7,329 nt of DNA from M3007 sp039804245 (GTDB taxonomy: Bacteria; Bacteroidota; Bacteroidia; Chitinophagales; Saprospiraceae), in contig JBDLWO010000077.1 of assembly GCA_039804245.1 (NCBI GenBank), positions 1 through 7,329 on the forward strand, in the 5' to 3' direction. The notes beneath the pieces were generated by a model. The model made no database searches and was not told the DNA's origin. It saw only the letters and a program-made list of their open reading frames with translations. Below, one piece after another: positions 1-6,654 of this stretch. The position numbers and the translations under genes are program-made. Numbering within the stretch: the first letter of the stretch is position 1; each line of letters starts with the position of its first letter.

Positions 1-2403
1 CGAGACAGACTTGCCCTTGTACAGTACCTCCAGCGTTTCGCGGTTATAGCGACGGCCCTGGCAGCGTTCGCAGTGTACCTGTACATCGGGCAGGAAATTC
101 ATTTCAATAGTGCGCAATCCGGCGCCCTCACATACCTCACATCTTCCTCCCTTGACGTTGAACGAGAATCTGCCGTTGCTGTAGCCCCTGATTTTTGCTT
201 CGGGTGTTTCGGCAAACAACTTTCTGATGTCGCCAAAAACATTGGTGTAGGTTGCCGGATTTGACCGGGGAGTACGGCCGATAGGACTCTGGTCAATTTC
301 AATCACCTTGTCCAGAAACTCCAGCCCGCCTATCTGCCGGTATGGCAGTGGGCGTTTCAGGCTTCTGTGAAAGTGGTGCTGCAGAATAGGGTAGAGGGTT
401 TCGTTGATCAGGGATGACTTTCCGGAGCCTGAAACTCCCGTCACACACACGAGCGTACCCAATGGAATGGAAACAGAAACATCTTTCAGGTTGTGTCCGG
501 TGCAGCCTTCGATGGAAAGGAGGTTGCCCTTTCCCGATCTTCGAACGTTTGGAATCTCCAGTTTGGCTCTTCCAGCCAGGTAATCGCTGGTGGCTGTTGA
601 TTTTTTCAGGAAATCGGTGGGGTTTCCAATGTCAACAATCTCACCGCCGTGCTGACCTGCACCCGGCCCAAGATCAATCAGGTAATCTGACTCGAGCATG
701 ATATCGCGGTCGTGCTCCACCACCAGAACTGTATTGCCTATATCCCGCAGGTTCTTGAGGGCACCTATGAGGCGTACGTTGTCGCGTTGATGAAGACCAA
801 TACTGGGCTCATCAAGAATGTAGGTAATGCCGGTCAGTTGAGAGCCAATCTGCGTGGCAAGTCGGATTCGCTGGCTTTCACCGCCGGAAAGCGTGCGTGA
901 AGAGCGGTTAAGAGCCAGATAATCAAGTCCTACCTGAAGCAGAAATTTGAGCCGGAATCTGATTTCCTTGAGAACATCCCGTGCGATAGCCCGCTGGCGA
1001 TCATTCAACTGAGGCTCGATGTGCTGCATCTTTTCGTACAGCTCGTTCAGATCCATTTCCGACAGCTCGGAAATGTTCATATCGGCAATTTTGAACCAAA
1101 GACTCTCTTTCTTCAACCTGGCGCCGTTACATTCCGGACAAGTGGCCACCACCATGAAGTCTTCGGCCCACTGCCGGATTTTTTCTGAGGACGACTCGGT
1201 GTACCAGCGTTTCAGCATATTGACCAGTCCCTCATAAGCGAGATTATAGCTGAAGTCTTCTCCGCCCCAGTTAACATCCACCTTGATATCCTCCTCACCG
1301 CCGAACAGAATTGCCTGAAGGGCCTTTTCGGGTAGTTCCCCGACGGGGGTACTGAAACTGAAACTGTATTTTTTGGCGAGTGCGCGCAATTGTTTGAACA
1401 TCATATTATCGCGCACCTCGCCCAATGGTGCAATACCGACCTCATTGATACTTTTTTTGCGGTCTGGTATAACGCGATTCATATCTACCTCATGCACTTC
1501 ACCCAGGCCCTTGCAATGCGGGCACATTCCGTATGGAGAGTTGAAAGAGAACGTGTTGGGAGATGGCTCGTCGTAGGAGATGCCTGATACAGGGCACATG
1601 AGGTTCCGTGAATAGACAGCCTCGGTGGCATTCCCGTCAAGAGGAACCACCTGCAGGAGCCCTTCGCTCAGTTTCAGGGCAGTTTTGACACTTTCCGCCA
1701 GTCTTCCCGAGCGATCATCGCCCATTTGCAGGCGATCTACAACAATTTCTATGTCGTGAATCTTGTAGCGGTCCACCTGCATTCCTGCGGTGATTTCCTG
1801 CATGTCGCCGTCGATCCTGACCCTTGTATAGCCCTGTTTGCGTATCTGTTCAAACAGTTCGCGGTAATGACCTTTCCGGGATCTGACGACAGGCGCCAGG
1901 ATGGCAATTTTATGGCCTGAAAAGCGCGTGGAAATATTTTCAACAATCTGATCCTCAGTGTACTGGATCATTTTTTCGCCAGTAACGTATGAGTATGCCT
2001 CACCTGCGCGTGCGAAAAGCAGCCTGAGAAAATCATACACTTCAGTAACCGTTCCTACTGTGGATCGCGGATTTCGGCCAGTAGTTTTCTGTTCGATGGA
2101 GATAACAGGCGAAAGGCCGGTAATCTGTTCCACGTCGGGGCGTTCCATTTCGCCGATGAACTGGCGCGCATAGCTGGAGAGTGTCTCCATGAACCGGCGC
2201 TGCCCTTCTGCATAGATAGTGTCGAAGGCGAGAGAACTCTTTCCCGAACCACTGACGCCAGTGATGACCACGAGCCGGTTGCGCGGTATGCGAACATCAA
2301 TGTTCTTCAGGTTGTGGGCACGGGCGCCTGTAACCTCGATATATTCCTGGCCGGCAGTCTCGGGGGACTGATTATCCGGGCCGGAATTTGCATTTTTTGT
2401 CAT
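1..2403 (-). CDS. uvrA: UvrABC excinuclease subunit A (C-terminus beyond window)
   Basis: UvrA is the ATP-dependent DNA damage sensor of nucleotide excision repair. It acts as a cytosolic dimer, finds distorted DNA and loads UvrB. The frame is open for 801 codons from the ATG at 2403 and leaves the window at base 1. Visible in order: Walker A of the first ATPase half (GVSGSGKS, residues 49-56); the UvrB-binding region with SPVISIEQK; a first zinc-module region (C270, S273, C294, C297); CPEC at 422-425; ABC signature LSGGESQ (505-511); Walker B ILDEPS with D531/E532; second Walker A GVSGSGKS (656-663); and the C-terminal zinc finger with C755, C758, C778 and C781 in CX2C-X19-CX2C spacing. The second ABC signature and Walker B are missing only because the window ends; UvrA is usually about 940 residues. 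One oddity is that the second cysteine of the first zinc module is serine. No Shine-Dalgarno precedes the start. It lies 32 bases downstream of the nucleotidyltransferase gene, probably in one transcript. Confidence 0.98.
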   Translation of the reverse strand, partial: MTKNANSGPDNQSPETAGQEYIEVTGARAHNLKNIDVRIPRNRLVVITGVSGSGKSSLAFDTIYAEGQRRFMETLSSYARQFIGEMERPDVEQITGLSPVISIEQKTTGRNPRSTVGTVTEVYDFLRLLFARAGEAYSYVTGEKMIQYTEDQIVENISTRFSGHKIAILAPVVRSRKGHYRELFEQIRKQGYTRVRIDGDMQEITAGMQVDRYKIHDIEIVVDRLQMGDDRSGRLAESVKTALKLSEGLLQVVPLDGNATEAVYSRNLMCPVSGISYDEPSPNTFSFNSPYGMCPHCKGLGEVHEVDMNRVIPDRKKSINEVGIAPLGEVRDNMMFKQLRALAKKYSFSFSTPVGELPEKALQAILFGGEEDIKVDVNWGGEDFSYNLAYEGLVNMLKRWYTESSSEKIRQWAEDFMVVATCPECNGARLKKESLWFKIADMNISELSEMDLNELYEKMQHIEPQLNDRQRAIARDVLKEIRFRLKFLLQVGLDYLALNRSSRTLSGGESQRIRLATQIGSQLTGITYILDEPSIGLHQRDNVRLIGALKNLRDIGNTVLVVEHDRDIMLESDYLIDLGPGAGQHGGEIVDIGNPTDFLKKSTATSDYLAGRAKLEIPNVRRSGKGNLLSIEGCTGHNLKDVSVSIPLGTLVCVTGVSGSGKSSLINETLYPILQHHFHRSLKRPLPYRQIGGLEFLDKVIEIDQSPIGRTPRSNPATYTNVFGDIRKLFAETPEAKIRGYSNGRFSFNVKGGRCEVCEGAGLRTIEMNFLPDVQVHCERCQGRRYNRETLEVLYKGKSVS

Positions 2404-2435
2404 TTCGTTTGTAAACAACCGTTACCGATTTCGGT

Positions 2436-3326
2436 TCACTTCCAGAGCCCTTTCGGGTAATCCATGGTGGCAAGTGCCTTCTGGACGGTCTCCTTGTCTT
2501 CCGGATAAGTTACGCCGTACCACTGGCTGTCCGAGTGCATTACCTTCAGCCGGATTTTTCCTGCTTCGAGCAGGTTATTGATCACTGTTGGAATATAAAA
2601 TTCTGCCCGGGGTTTATCCGTATTGTGTTGAACGAATGCCCTGAACTGGCTTTCGAATTCGTTGAGTGCGGAGTGGTGTACTCCCCACAGGTTCATTGAA
2701 ACAGGTGTATCATCGGGTAAAAGCGTTTGATGTCCGTTTTCATCGGCAAAGTAAATACCGTCGGACTGACGCTCTATTTTTGTTCGTTCCACCACATCGG
2801 TCAGGAAACCCTGTTCGTCCACCGAGCACACGCCCCGGGAAACAGCTCCGTTTTCCGACAGCGTGTTACTCAGCTGGTAGGCTACCATACCATACTGACT
2901 GGAGGAGCAATCGCCCGTCAGGAAGCCAGAGAGTGTCTGGAAGGCGTGTGCTCCGTAGAAATCATCTGCATTGATTGTTGCGAACGGTTCTGTGAGCAAT
3001 GCCCTGGCAGACAGGATGGCATGCCCGGTGCCCCAGGGTTTTTCGCGGTGCGGTTTGGCGGGAAGCCAGTCAAGAGCTGTGTCGAACTCCTGAAAAGCAT
3101 ATTCAGTATGCACCTGATTTTCGATACGTTTACCCACCCGTTCGCGGAACTCGGCTTCAATTTCCTTCCTGATAACGAAAACCACCTTGCCGAATCCGGC
3201 ACGGATGGCGTCATAAACAGAATATTCGAGGATAGCTTCGCCTCCCGGGCCCATACCGTCCACCTGTTTCAGGCCGCCGTATCTGGATCCCACACCGGCT
3301 GCAAGTATCAAAAGAGTTGGTTTCAT
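2436..3326 (-). CDS. Sugar-phosphate nucleotidyltransferase-like protein
   Basis: The 296-residue product looks like a GT-A-fold NTP transferase, the class that joins a nucleoside monophosphate to a sugar-1-phosphate and releases pyrophosphate in the cytosol. The N-terminal nucleotide-binding loop is LAAGVGSRYGGLKQ (residues 8-21), a variant of the GxGxR...K signature. Other marks are EKPWGTGHA (95-103), typical of the base- and sugar-binding region, and NADDFYG (119-125), whose aspartates would bind the metal. The length suits a stand-alone catalytic domain with no left-handed beta-helix acyltransferase tail. I chose the ATG at 3326 because the beta strand and glycine loop begin directly after it; an in-frame upstream start at 3359 would add 11 residues with no visible function. 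The gene is divergent from a sugar permease, which suggests a shared role in sugar use or glycan precursor supply. Substrate and nucleotide cannot be read from the sequence. The family call is firm and the exact reaction is inference. Confidence 0.85.
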   Translation of the reverse strand: MKPTLLILAAGVGSRYGGLKQVDGMGPGGEAILEYSVYDAIRAGFGKVVFVIRKEIEAEFRERVGKRIENQVHTEYAFQEFDTALDWLPAKPHREKPWGTGHAILSARALLTEPFATINADDFYGAHAFQTLSGFLTGDCSSSQYGMVAYQLSNTLSENGAVSRGVCSVDEQGFLTDVVERTKIERQSDGIYFADENGHQTLLPDDTPVSMNLWGVHHSALNEFESQFRAFVQHNTDKPRAEFYIPTVINNLLEAGKIRLKVMHSDSQWYGVTYPEDKETVQKALATMDYPKGLWK

Positions 3327-3485
3327 AGTATTCGTGACTGATGGATAAACTCGGTTCAAGTGTGGTTTGGCAGATAATTCTTTTGCAGGATGGGAAACGA
3401 TTGGCTTAATATTCTACTTTTACGCCGGACATTTTTCAACCATTCACAAAATCCTGTTAATTACGCAAAAACGGAGGGCAAAAGT
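3327..3485. promoter_or_regulatory. Divergent intergenic region, nucleotidyltransferase / sugar permease
   Basis: This 159-base gap must carry the start signals for both diverging genes unless one lies inside a neighbour. On the minus strand a perfect match to the Bacteroidota -7 element TAnnTTTG (TACTTTTG) lies at 3486-3479, overlapping the permease start, but the nearest TTTG upstream is about 24 bases away, longer than usual. On the plus strand TACTTTTA at 3415-3422 matches seven of eight positions but lacks a well-spaced -33 TTTG. A block at 3339-3351 (AGTTTATCCATCA on the minus strand) recurs upstream of the TolC-like gene. Neither promoter is more than a candidate. Confidence 0.4.
3473..3478 (+). 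promoter_or_regulatory. Shine-Dalgarno sequence of the permease gene
   Basis: GGAGGG lies 7 bases before the ATG at 3486 and decides that start over the in-frame ATG at 3390. It is the only strong Shine-Dalgarno sequence in front of any gene in this window. Confidence 0.75.
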
Positions 3486-4772
3486 ATGCAGAATTCTACC
3501 AACTCGAATGCAAACTACCGCTATCAAATCACTATTATCGGCATTCTGTTTGCCGTTTTCGGATTTGTTACGTGGCTGAACAGCATCCTGATTCCATTTC
3601 TTAAAAAATCGTGCGAGCTGAGTGACCAGCAGGCTTACTATGTCGCTACGGCATTTTTCTTCGCCTATTTTGTCATGGCACTTCCGTCGTCCTGGATTCT
3701 GGAGCGATTGGGCACCAAAAAAGGCATGACACTGGGGCTTTTCATTATGTCTGCTGGTGCGCTCATCTTTATTCCGGCTGCTGAATCGCGCAGTTACGGC
3801 ATGTTTTTGTCCGGACTGTTTGTGCTCGGTACCGGACTGGCACTGCTTCAGACTGCCTCCAACCCGTACGTGAGCGTGATTGGCCCGATTGAATCGGCTG
3901 CGAAGCGGATCAGTATCATGGGTGTTTGTAATAAAGCGGCGGGCATCATGGCCAATCTGCTGTTTGGTACCCTGTTATTGAAAAATGCAGATGCCATACA
4001 GAAACAGTTGTCGGATGCAGCAATCACTGCGGAGGCCAAGGCACAGTTGCTGGGTGAGCTTGCGGGCAGGGTAGTAATGCCCTATTCGGTACTCGCTGTT
4101 TTTCTGGCTTTGGTGGGTATAGTTATTTACAGGTCGTCGCTTCCGGATATTTCCTCGCAGGCTTCACATGAAGCTGATGGCGACACCGAGCTCTCCCGCG
4201 GGCGCACGAGCATTTTTCAGTTTCCGCACACAATACTGGGAGCGCTGGCTATTTTTACCTATGTTGGTGCAGAAGTAATGGCTGGTGATGTAATTACAAT
4301 ATATGGCAAAAATCTCGGTTTTTCCGAGGATACGAGCAAGTTTTTTACCACATTCGGGTTGATCGGACTGCTGGTTGGTTATTTTGTGAGCATTGTACTG
4401 ATTCCGAAATATGTAATGCAGGAGCGCTGGCTGGCAGTTTCAGCTGTACTCGGCATTATACTTTCGGTGGTATCCTATTTTGCTTCCGGTTCAGTGGCCG
4501 TGGGTTGTCTGGCTGCGATGGGCTTTTCCAATGCCGTCATGTGGCCGGCCATATTCCCGCTGGGTATCAAGGATCTGGGGCGGTTCACCAACACCGGTTC
4601 GGCTCTGCTGATTATGGGTATTCTGGGTGGTGCGGTCATTCCGCCGTTTTATGGATGGCTGTATGAGCGTTCGGGACTGGGGCTCGATTTCCGGGCAGCA
4701 TTCCTGGCGATCATGTTTGTTTGCTACGGCTATATATTGTTCTACGCGCTGCGTGGTTCGCGACCAAAGTAA
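3486..4772 (+). CDS. FHS-family (FucP/GluP/NagP-like) sugar:proton symporter, MFS
   Basis: The 428-residue product is an inner-membrane major facilitator with about 12 hydrophobic helices and a polar central loop near residues 217-250. FHS-family hallmarks are clear: TWLNSILIPFL in helix 1 (29-39), LLQTASNPYVSVIGP in helix 4 (from 120), YVGAEVMAGD in helix 7 (E263, D268), and MWPAIFPLGIKDLG near helix 10. Known members import L-fucose, glucose/galactose or N-acetylglucosamine with protons; the sugar here is not determined. By alignment from memory, the two acidic residues needed in E. coli FucP (D46, E135) are S33 and Q122 here, while E263 is acidic where FucP has glutamine. This resembles the GluP/NagP side of the family more than FucP. 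The start at 3486 follows a good Shine-Dalgarno and gives a usual family length; a start at 3390 would add 32 residues of doubtful sequence. The gene diverges from the nucleotidyltransferase and ends in an intrinsic terminator 25 bases downstream. Confidence 0.93.
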   Translation: MQNSTNSNANYRYQITIIGILFAVFGFVTWLNSILIPFLKKSCELSDQQAYYVATAFFFAYFVMALPSSWILERLGTKKGMTLGLFIMSAGALIFIPAAESRSYGMFLSGLFVLGTGLALLQTASNPYVSVIGPIESAAKRISIMGVCNKAAGIMANLLFGTLLLKNADAIQKQLSDAAITAEAKAQLLGELAGRVVMPYSVLAVFLALVGIVIYRSSLPDISSQASHEADGDTELSRGRTSIFQFPHTILGALAIFTYVGAEVMAGDVITIYGKNLGFSEDTSKFFTTFGLIGLLVGYFVSIVLIPKYVMQERWLAVSAVLGIILSVVSYFASGSVAVGCLAAMGFSNAVMWPAIFPLGIKDLGRFTNTGSALLIMGILGGAVIPPFYGWLYERSGLGLDFRAAFLAIMFVCYGYILFYALRGSRPK

Positions 4773-4797
4773 TACTTCAGCCTGTTAAACTATCCTT

Positions 4798-4835
4798 AAG
4801 CCGTCTGCTGGAATGTAACCAACAGACGGCTTTTG
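4798..4835 (+). terminator. Intrinsic terminator after the permease gene
   Basis: The arms at 4798-4810 and 4820-4832 pair over 13 positions with one C/A mismatch (AAGCCGTCTGCTG against CAACAGACGGCTT) around a 9-base loop, followed by a short T run. The hairpin starts 25 bases after the permease stop codon. Confidence 0.88.
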
Positions 4836-4843
4836 CGTTTATT

Positions 4844-4867
4844 TGTACTGAATTAAACACAAAACAA
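4844..4867 (+). repeat. Leader repeat, copy 1 (before the DUF4197 gene)
   Basis: The blocks TGTACT, TTAAACA and AAAACAA occur in this order, with short near-identical spacers, between the permease terminator and the ATG at 4871. The same blocks recur before the DUF4261-like gene. It may be a common promoter/leader or an A-rich translation enhancer; its role is unknown. Confidence 0.5.
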
Positions 4868-4870
4868 CTC

Positions 4871-5605
4871 ATGATCAGAAAATCACTCTTGCTGCTGGCG
4901 GCCCTCACTGTCTCGCAGTTCACTTATGCCCAGATTGGCGATGTGCTCAAAAAGGCCAAAACTGTTGTAACCGAAGCCACTGGCGGTACTTTATCGCAGG
5001 ATGATGCTGGTAAAGGCCTGAAAGAGGCGCTCAATGTCGGCGTCAGCGAAGCGGTGAGTTTCCTCTCCGCCCAGGATGGCTACTTCAAAAGTCCATACAA
5101 GATTCTGGTACCGGAGGAGGCACAGAAGGTAGTTTCCCGCCTGAAAAACGTGCCCGGTTTTTCCAACGTGGAGGTCGATCTGACTGAGCGGATGAATCGC
5201 GCTGCCGAGGATGCTGCCAAAAAAGCAGGGCCCATTTTTGTGTCGGCCATCACTAGAATGTCGTTTCAGGACGCTCTGAATATTCTGATGGGGAATCAGG
5301 ATGCTGCCACGCGTTATCTGGAAAAAACCACTTATCAGCAACTTTATAATGAGTTTAAACCTGTCATACAGGAGTCGCTGGATAAAGTGAATGCGCGTTC
5401 GTACTGGAAGAGTGCGGTCACAGCCTACAACAAAATTCCACTGGTGGAGAAAACCAATCCTGAACTTGATGACCACGTGACTAAAAAGGCGCTGGCCGGA
5501 ATGTTCAGTCTGGTAGAAACCAAAGAAAAAGACATACGTTCCAATCCCAAACTGAGAACCAGTGAGCTGCTGAAAAAAGTATTTGCCCAACAGGACAGGA
5601 AATAG
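4871..5605 (+). CDS. Secreted DUF4197 protein
   Basis: The 244-residue protein has an N-terminal signal peptide (MIRKSLLLLAALTVSQFTYA, likely cut before Gln21), so it is exported to the periplasm; there is no lipobox cysteine. The rest matches, from memory, the full DUF4197 domain: GLKEALNVGVSEAVSFLS (49-66), DGYFKSP (69-75), ERMNRAAEDAAKKA (106-119), a segment with DALNILMGNQDAATRYLEKTT (134-154), FKPVIQESLDKV (162-173), and a C-terminal LDDHVTKKALAGMF (199-212) ending in LLKKVF. The family is mostly helical and widespread in Proteobacteria and Bacteroidota; its function is unknown. I chose the ATG at 4871 because it opens the signal peptide; an in-frame ATG at 4721 lies inside the permease gene and would bury the signal peptide. 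No Shine-Dalgarno is visible, and the sequence before the ATG is A-rich. Terminators on both sides suggest a single-gene transcript. Confidence 0.9.
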   Translation: MIRKSLLLLAALTVSQFTYAQIGDVLKKAKTVVTEATGGTLSQDDAGKGLKEALNVGVSEAVSFLSAQDGYFKSPYKILVPEEAQKVVSRLKNVPGFSNVEVDLTERMNRAAEDAAKKAGPIFVSAITRMSFQDALNILMGNQDAATRYLEKTTYQQLYNEFKPVIQESLDKVNARSYWKSAVTAYNKIPLVEKTNPELDDHVTKKALAGMFSLVETKEKDIRSNPKLRTSELLKKVFAQQDRK

Positions 5606-5640
5606 TCATTTCACCGTTATTCAGGTCAAAATTTGATTTG

Positions 5641-5679
5641 GACGAAAAAAGCGCGGAACTTTCCCGCGCTTTTTTCGTC
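5641..5679. terminator. Perfect 16-bp inverted-repeat terminator, probably bidirectional
   Basis: The arms GACGAAAAAAGCGCGG (5641-5656) and CCGCGCTTTTTTCGTC (5664-5679) pair perfectly around a 7-base loop. The GC-rich core with an A run before it and a T run after it is the shape of an intrinsic terminator working in either direction. It starts 35 bases after the DUF4197 stop codon, and only 24 bases separate its end from the next ATG. Confidence 0.9.
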
Positions 5680-5704
5680 TGTACTCAGATTAAACATAAA
5701 ACAA
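5680..5704 (+). repeat. Leader repeat, copy 2 (before the DUF4261-like gene)
   Basis: TGTACT, TTAAACA and AAAACAA occur in the same order and nearly the same spacing as at 4844-4867, directly after a terminator hairpin and running into the ATG at 5704. Its role is unknown. Confidence 0.5.
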
Positions 5705-6507
5705 TGCGCTTTATCACACTTCTGCTGCTTTTTGCCAGCCACTTCACATCTTTTGCCCAGGCGGGACAGTCATCCCGTATCATTTCCGGTACGGTGCTAC
5801 TTTCAGGCCCGGGATTACCCGGGCTCGAAGCATTGACCCGTACCATGACGCAGGACTGGAAACTTCGTATAGACTCCAGCAGTACTTCTGATAAAACCCT
5901 TATTCTCAATTCCGGCAGAATAACTGTTATGATTGCCCAGCTGGATTATCCGGTTGACCATATTGAAATACGGGCAGCCTCGCGCCTGGCCTGGAGATGG
6001 CCGGACGCTGAAACACAGGCGCTTAAACATACCTCGCAGGCTGTTATTTCTGTGGTAGGCGATGGTGTTTCAGGAACTGATATGCATATTGCTTTCTCCA
6101 AAGCTGCAGCAGCCATTCTTGCCTCAACAACCTCTGCAGGGGTATATATGAACGCCCAGTATCTGCTCGTATCTGCCGATTCATATCTTTCAGCAGTCAA
6201 AAATATGGTTGATAATCAGATACTTCCGCTATACTGCTGGATATACTTCGGGCGTCCTGGAGATGGCGGAGCCTTCACTTTCGGTATGGGAGAGTTTGGT
6301 TGTACGGATTTGGAAATATCAGGGTCTCAACAGCAGGAGTCTGATGTGCAGGGCACGCTCTATGATGCTGCCTGTTCCGTATTGAAGTACGGCGGACGTC
6401 AGGGAGAGGATGCGGTTATTATTACGGAGGAGGGACAGAAAATTCCTTACAAGACAGCGAGATCTTCATTTATTGAGGGTTTGGATGTGTGGCGTCTCGA
6501 TTACTGA
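5704..6507 (+). CDS. DUF4261-like protein with signal peptide
   Basis: The 267-residue protein begins with a short hydrophobic signal peptide (residues 1-18, SFA then Gln; a cut after AQA at 20 is also possible), so export to the periplasm or beyond is likely. The mature part resembles DUF4261 as I remember it: a middle segment VDHIEIRAA (84-92), LKHTSQAVISVVG (107-119), SAGVYMNAQYLLVSADSYL (144-162), LPLYCWIYFGRP (174-185), then FTFGMGEFGCTDLEI (191-205) and the closing SSFIEGLDVWRLDY (254-267). No enzyme motif stands out and the family has no established function. Members are usually described as cytosolic, so the signal peptide is unusual. The ATG at 5704 opens the signal peptide; an in-frame TTG at 5638 would translate through the terminator hairpin and is unlikely. 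There is no Shine-Dalgarno. I am sure it is a real gene and moderately sure of the family. Confidence 0.78.
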   Translation: MRFITLLLLFASHFTSFAQAGQSSRIISGTVLLSGPGLPGLEALTRTMTQDWKLRIDSSSTSDKTLILNSGRITVMIAQLDYPVDHIEIRAASRLAWRWPDAETQALKHTSQAVISVVGDGVSGTDMHIAFSKAAAAILASTTSAGVYMNAQYLLVSADSYLSAVKNMVDNQILPLYCWIYFGRPGDGGAFTFGMGEFGCTDLEISGSQQQESDVQGTLYDAACSVLKYGGRQGEDAVIITEEGQKIPYKTARSSFIEGLDVWRLDY

Positions 6508-6654
6508 TATGTCTTGCAGTTGCTGTTAAACACTGAGCGTGAGTCCTGTTTGACTGATAGTTTATCCGTCAAATTCGTCCTTTGATATATTTTTTCGGAC
6601 ATGCAGTAAAAGTGAACGTATCCTTGCAGCGCATTTCACATTGCTGTAAACCCG
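6508..6654 (+). promoter_or_regulatory. Intergenic region before the TolC-like gene, with a dyad
   Basis: These 147 bases hold no gene. A dyad at 6549-6573 pairs TTTGAC with GTCAAA and GATA with TATC around a 3-base loop, with one mismatch. It is AT-rich and not followed directly by a T run, so it is a weak terminator at best and could be an operator. TATATTTT at 6586-6593 matches seven of eight bases of the Bacteroidota -7 element, but no well-spaced -33 TTTG goes with it. Part of the dyad (AGTTTATCCGTCA, 6559-6571) nearly repeats a block before the nucleotidyltransferase gene. Confidence 0.35.

Noticed and set aside
1..2403. Several short open frames on both strands inside uvrA
   Set aside because: The minus-strand uvrA frame is open throughout with all expected motifs, so these are shadows.
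2404..2435. Small inverted repeats (AACCG/CGGTT, ACCGA/TCGGT) between the nucleotidyltransferase gene and uvrA
   Set aside because: Stems of five bases with no T run; too weak for a terminator, and the 32-base spacing fits an operon.
2727..3341. A 204-codon plus-strand open frame opposite the nucleotidyltransferase gene
   Set aside because: It lies entirely antisense to a well-supported gene, has no recognisable domain and no ribosome binding site; it is a frame shadow.
3390..3485. Upstream in-frame start adding 32 residues to the permease
   Set aside because: The ATG at 3486 has a strong Shine-Dalgarno and gives the usual family length; the extension resembles nothing.
4991..5590. A 199-codon minus-strand open frame opposite the DUF4197 gene
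   Set aside because: Antisense to a gene with a full family match; the composition looks like a reverse-complement shadow.
5638..5703. TTG start adding 22 residues to the DUF4261-like protein
   Set aside because: The extension would be translated from the terminator hairpin and would bury the signal peptide.
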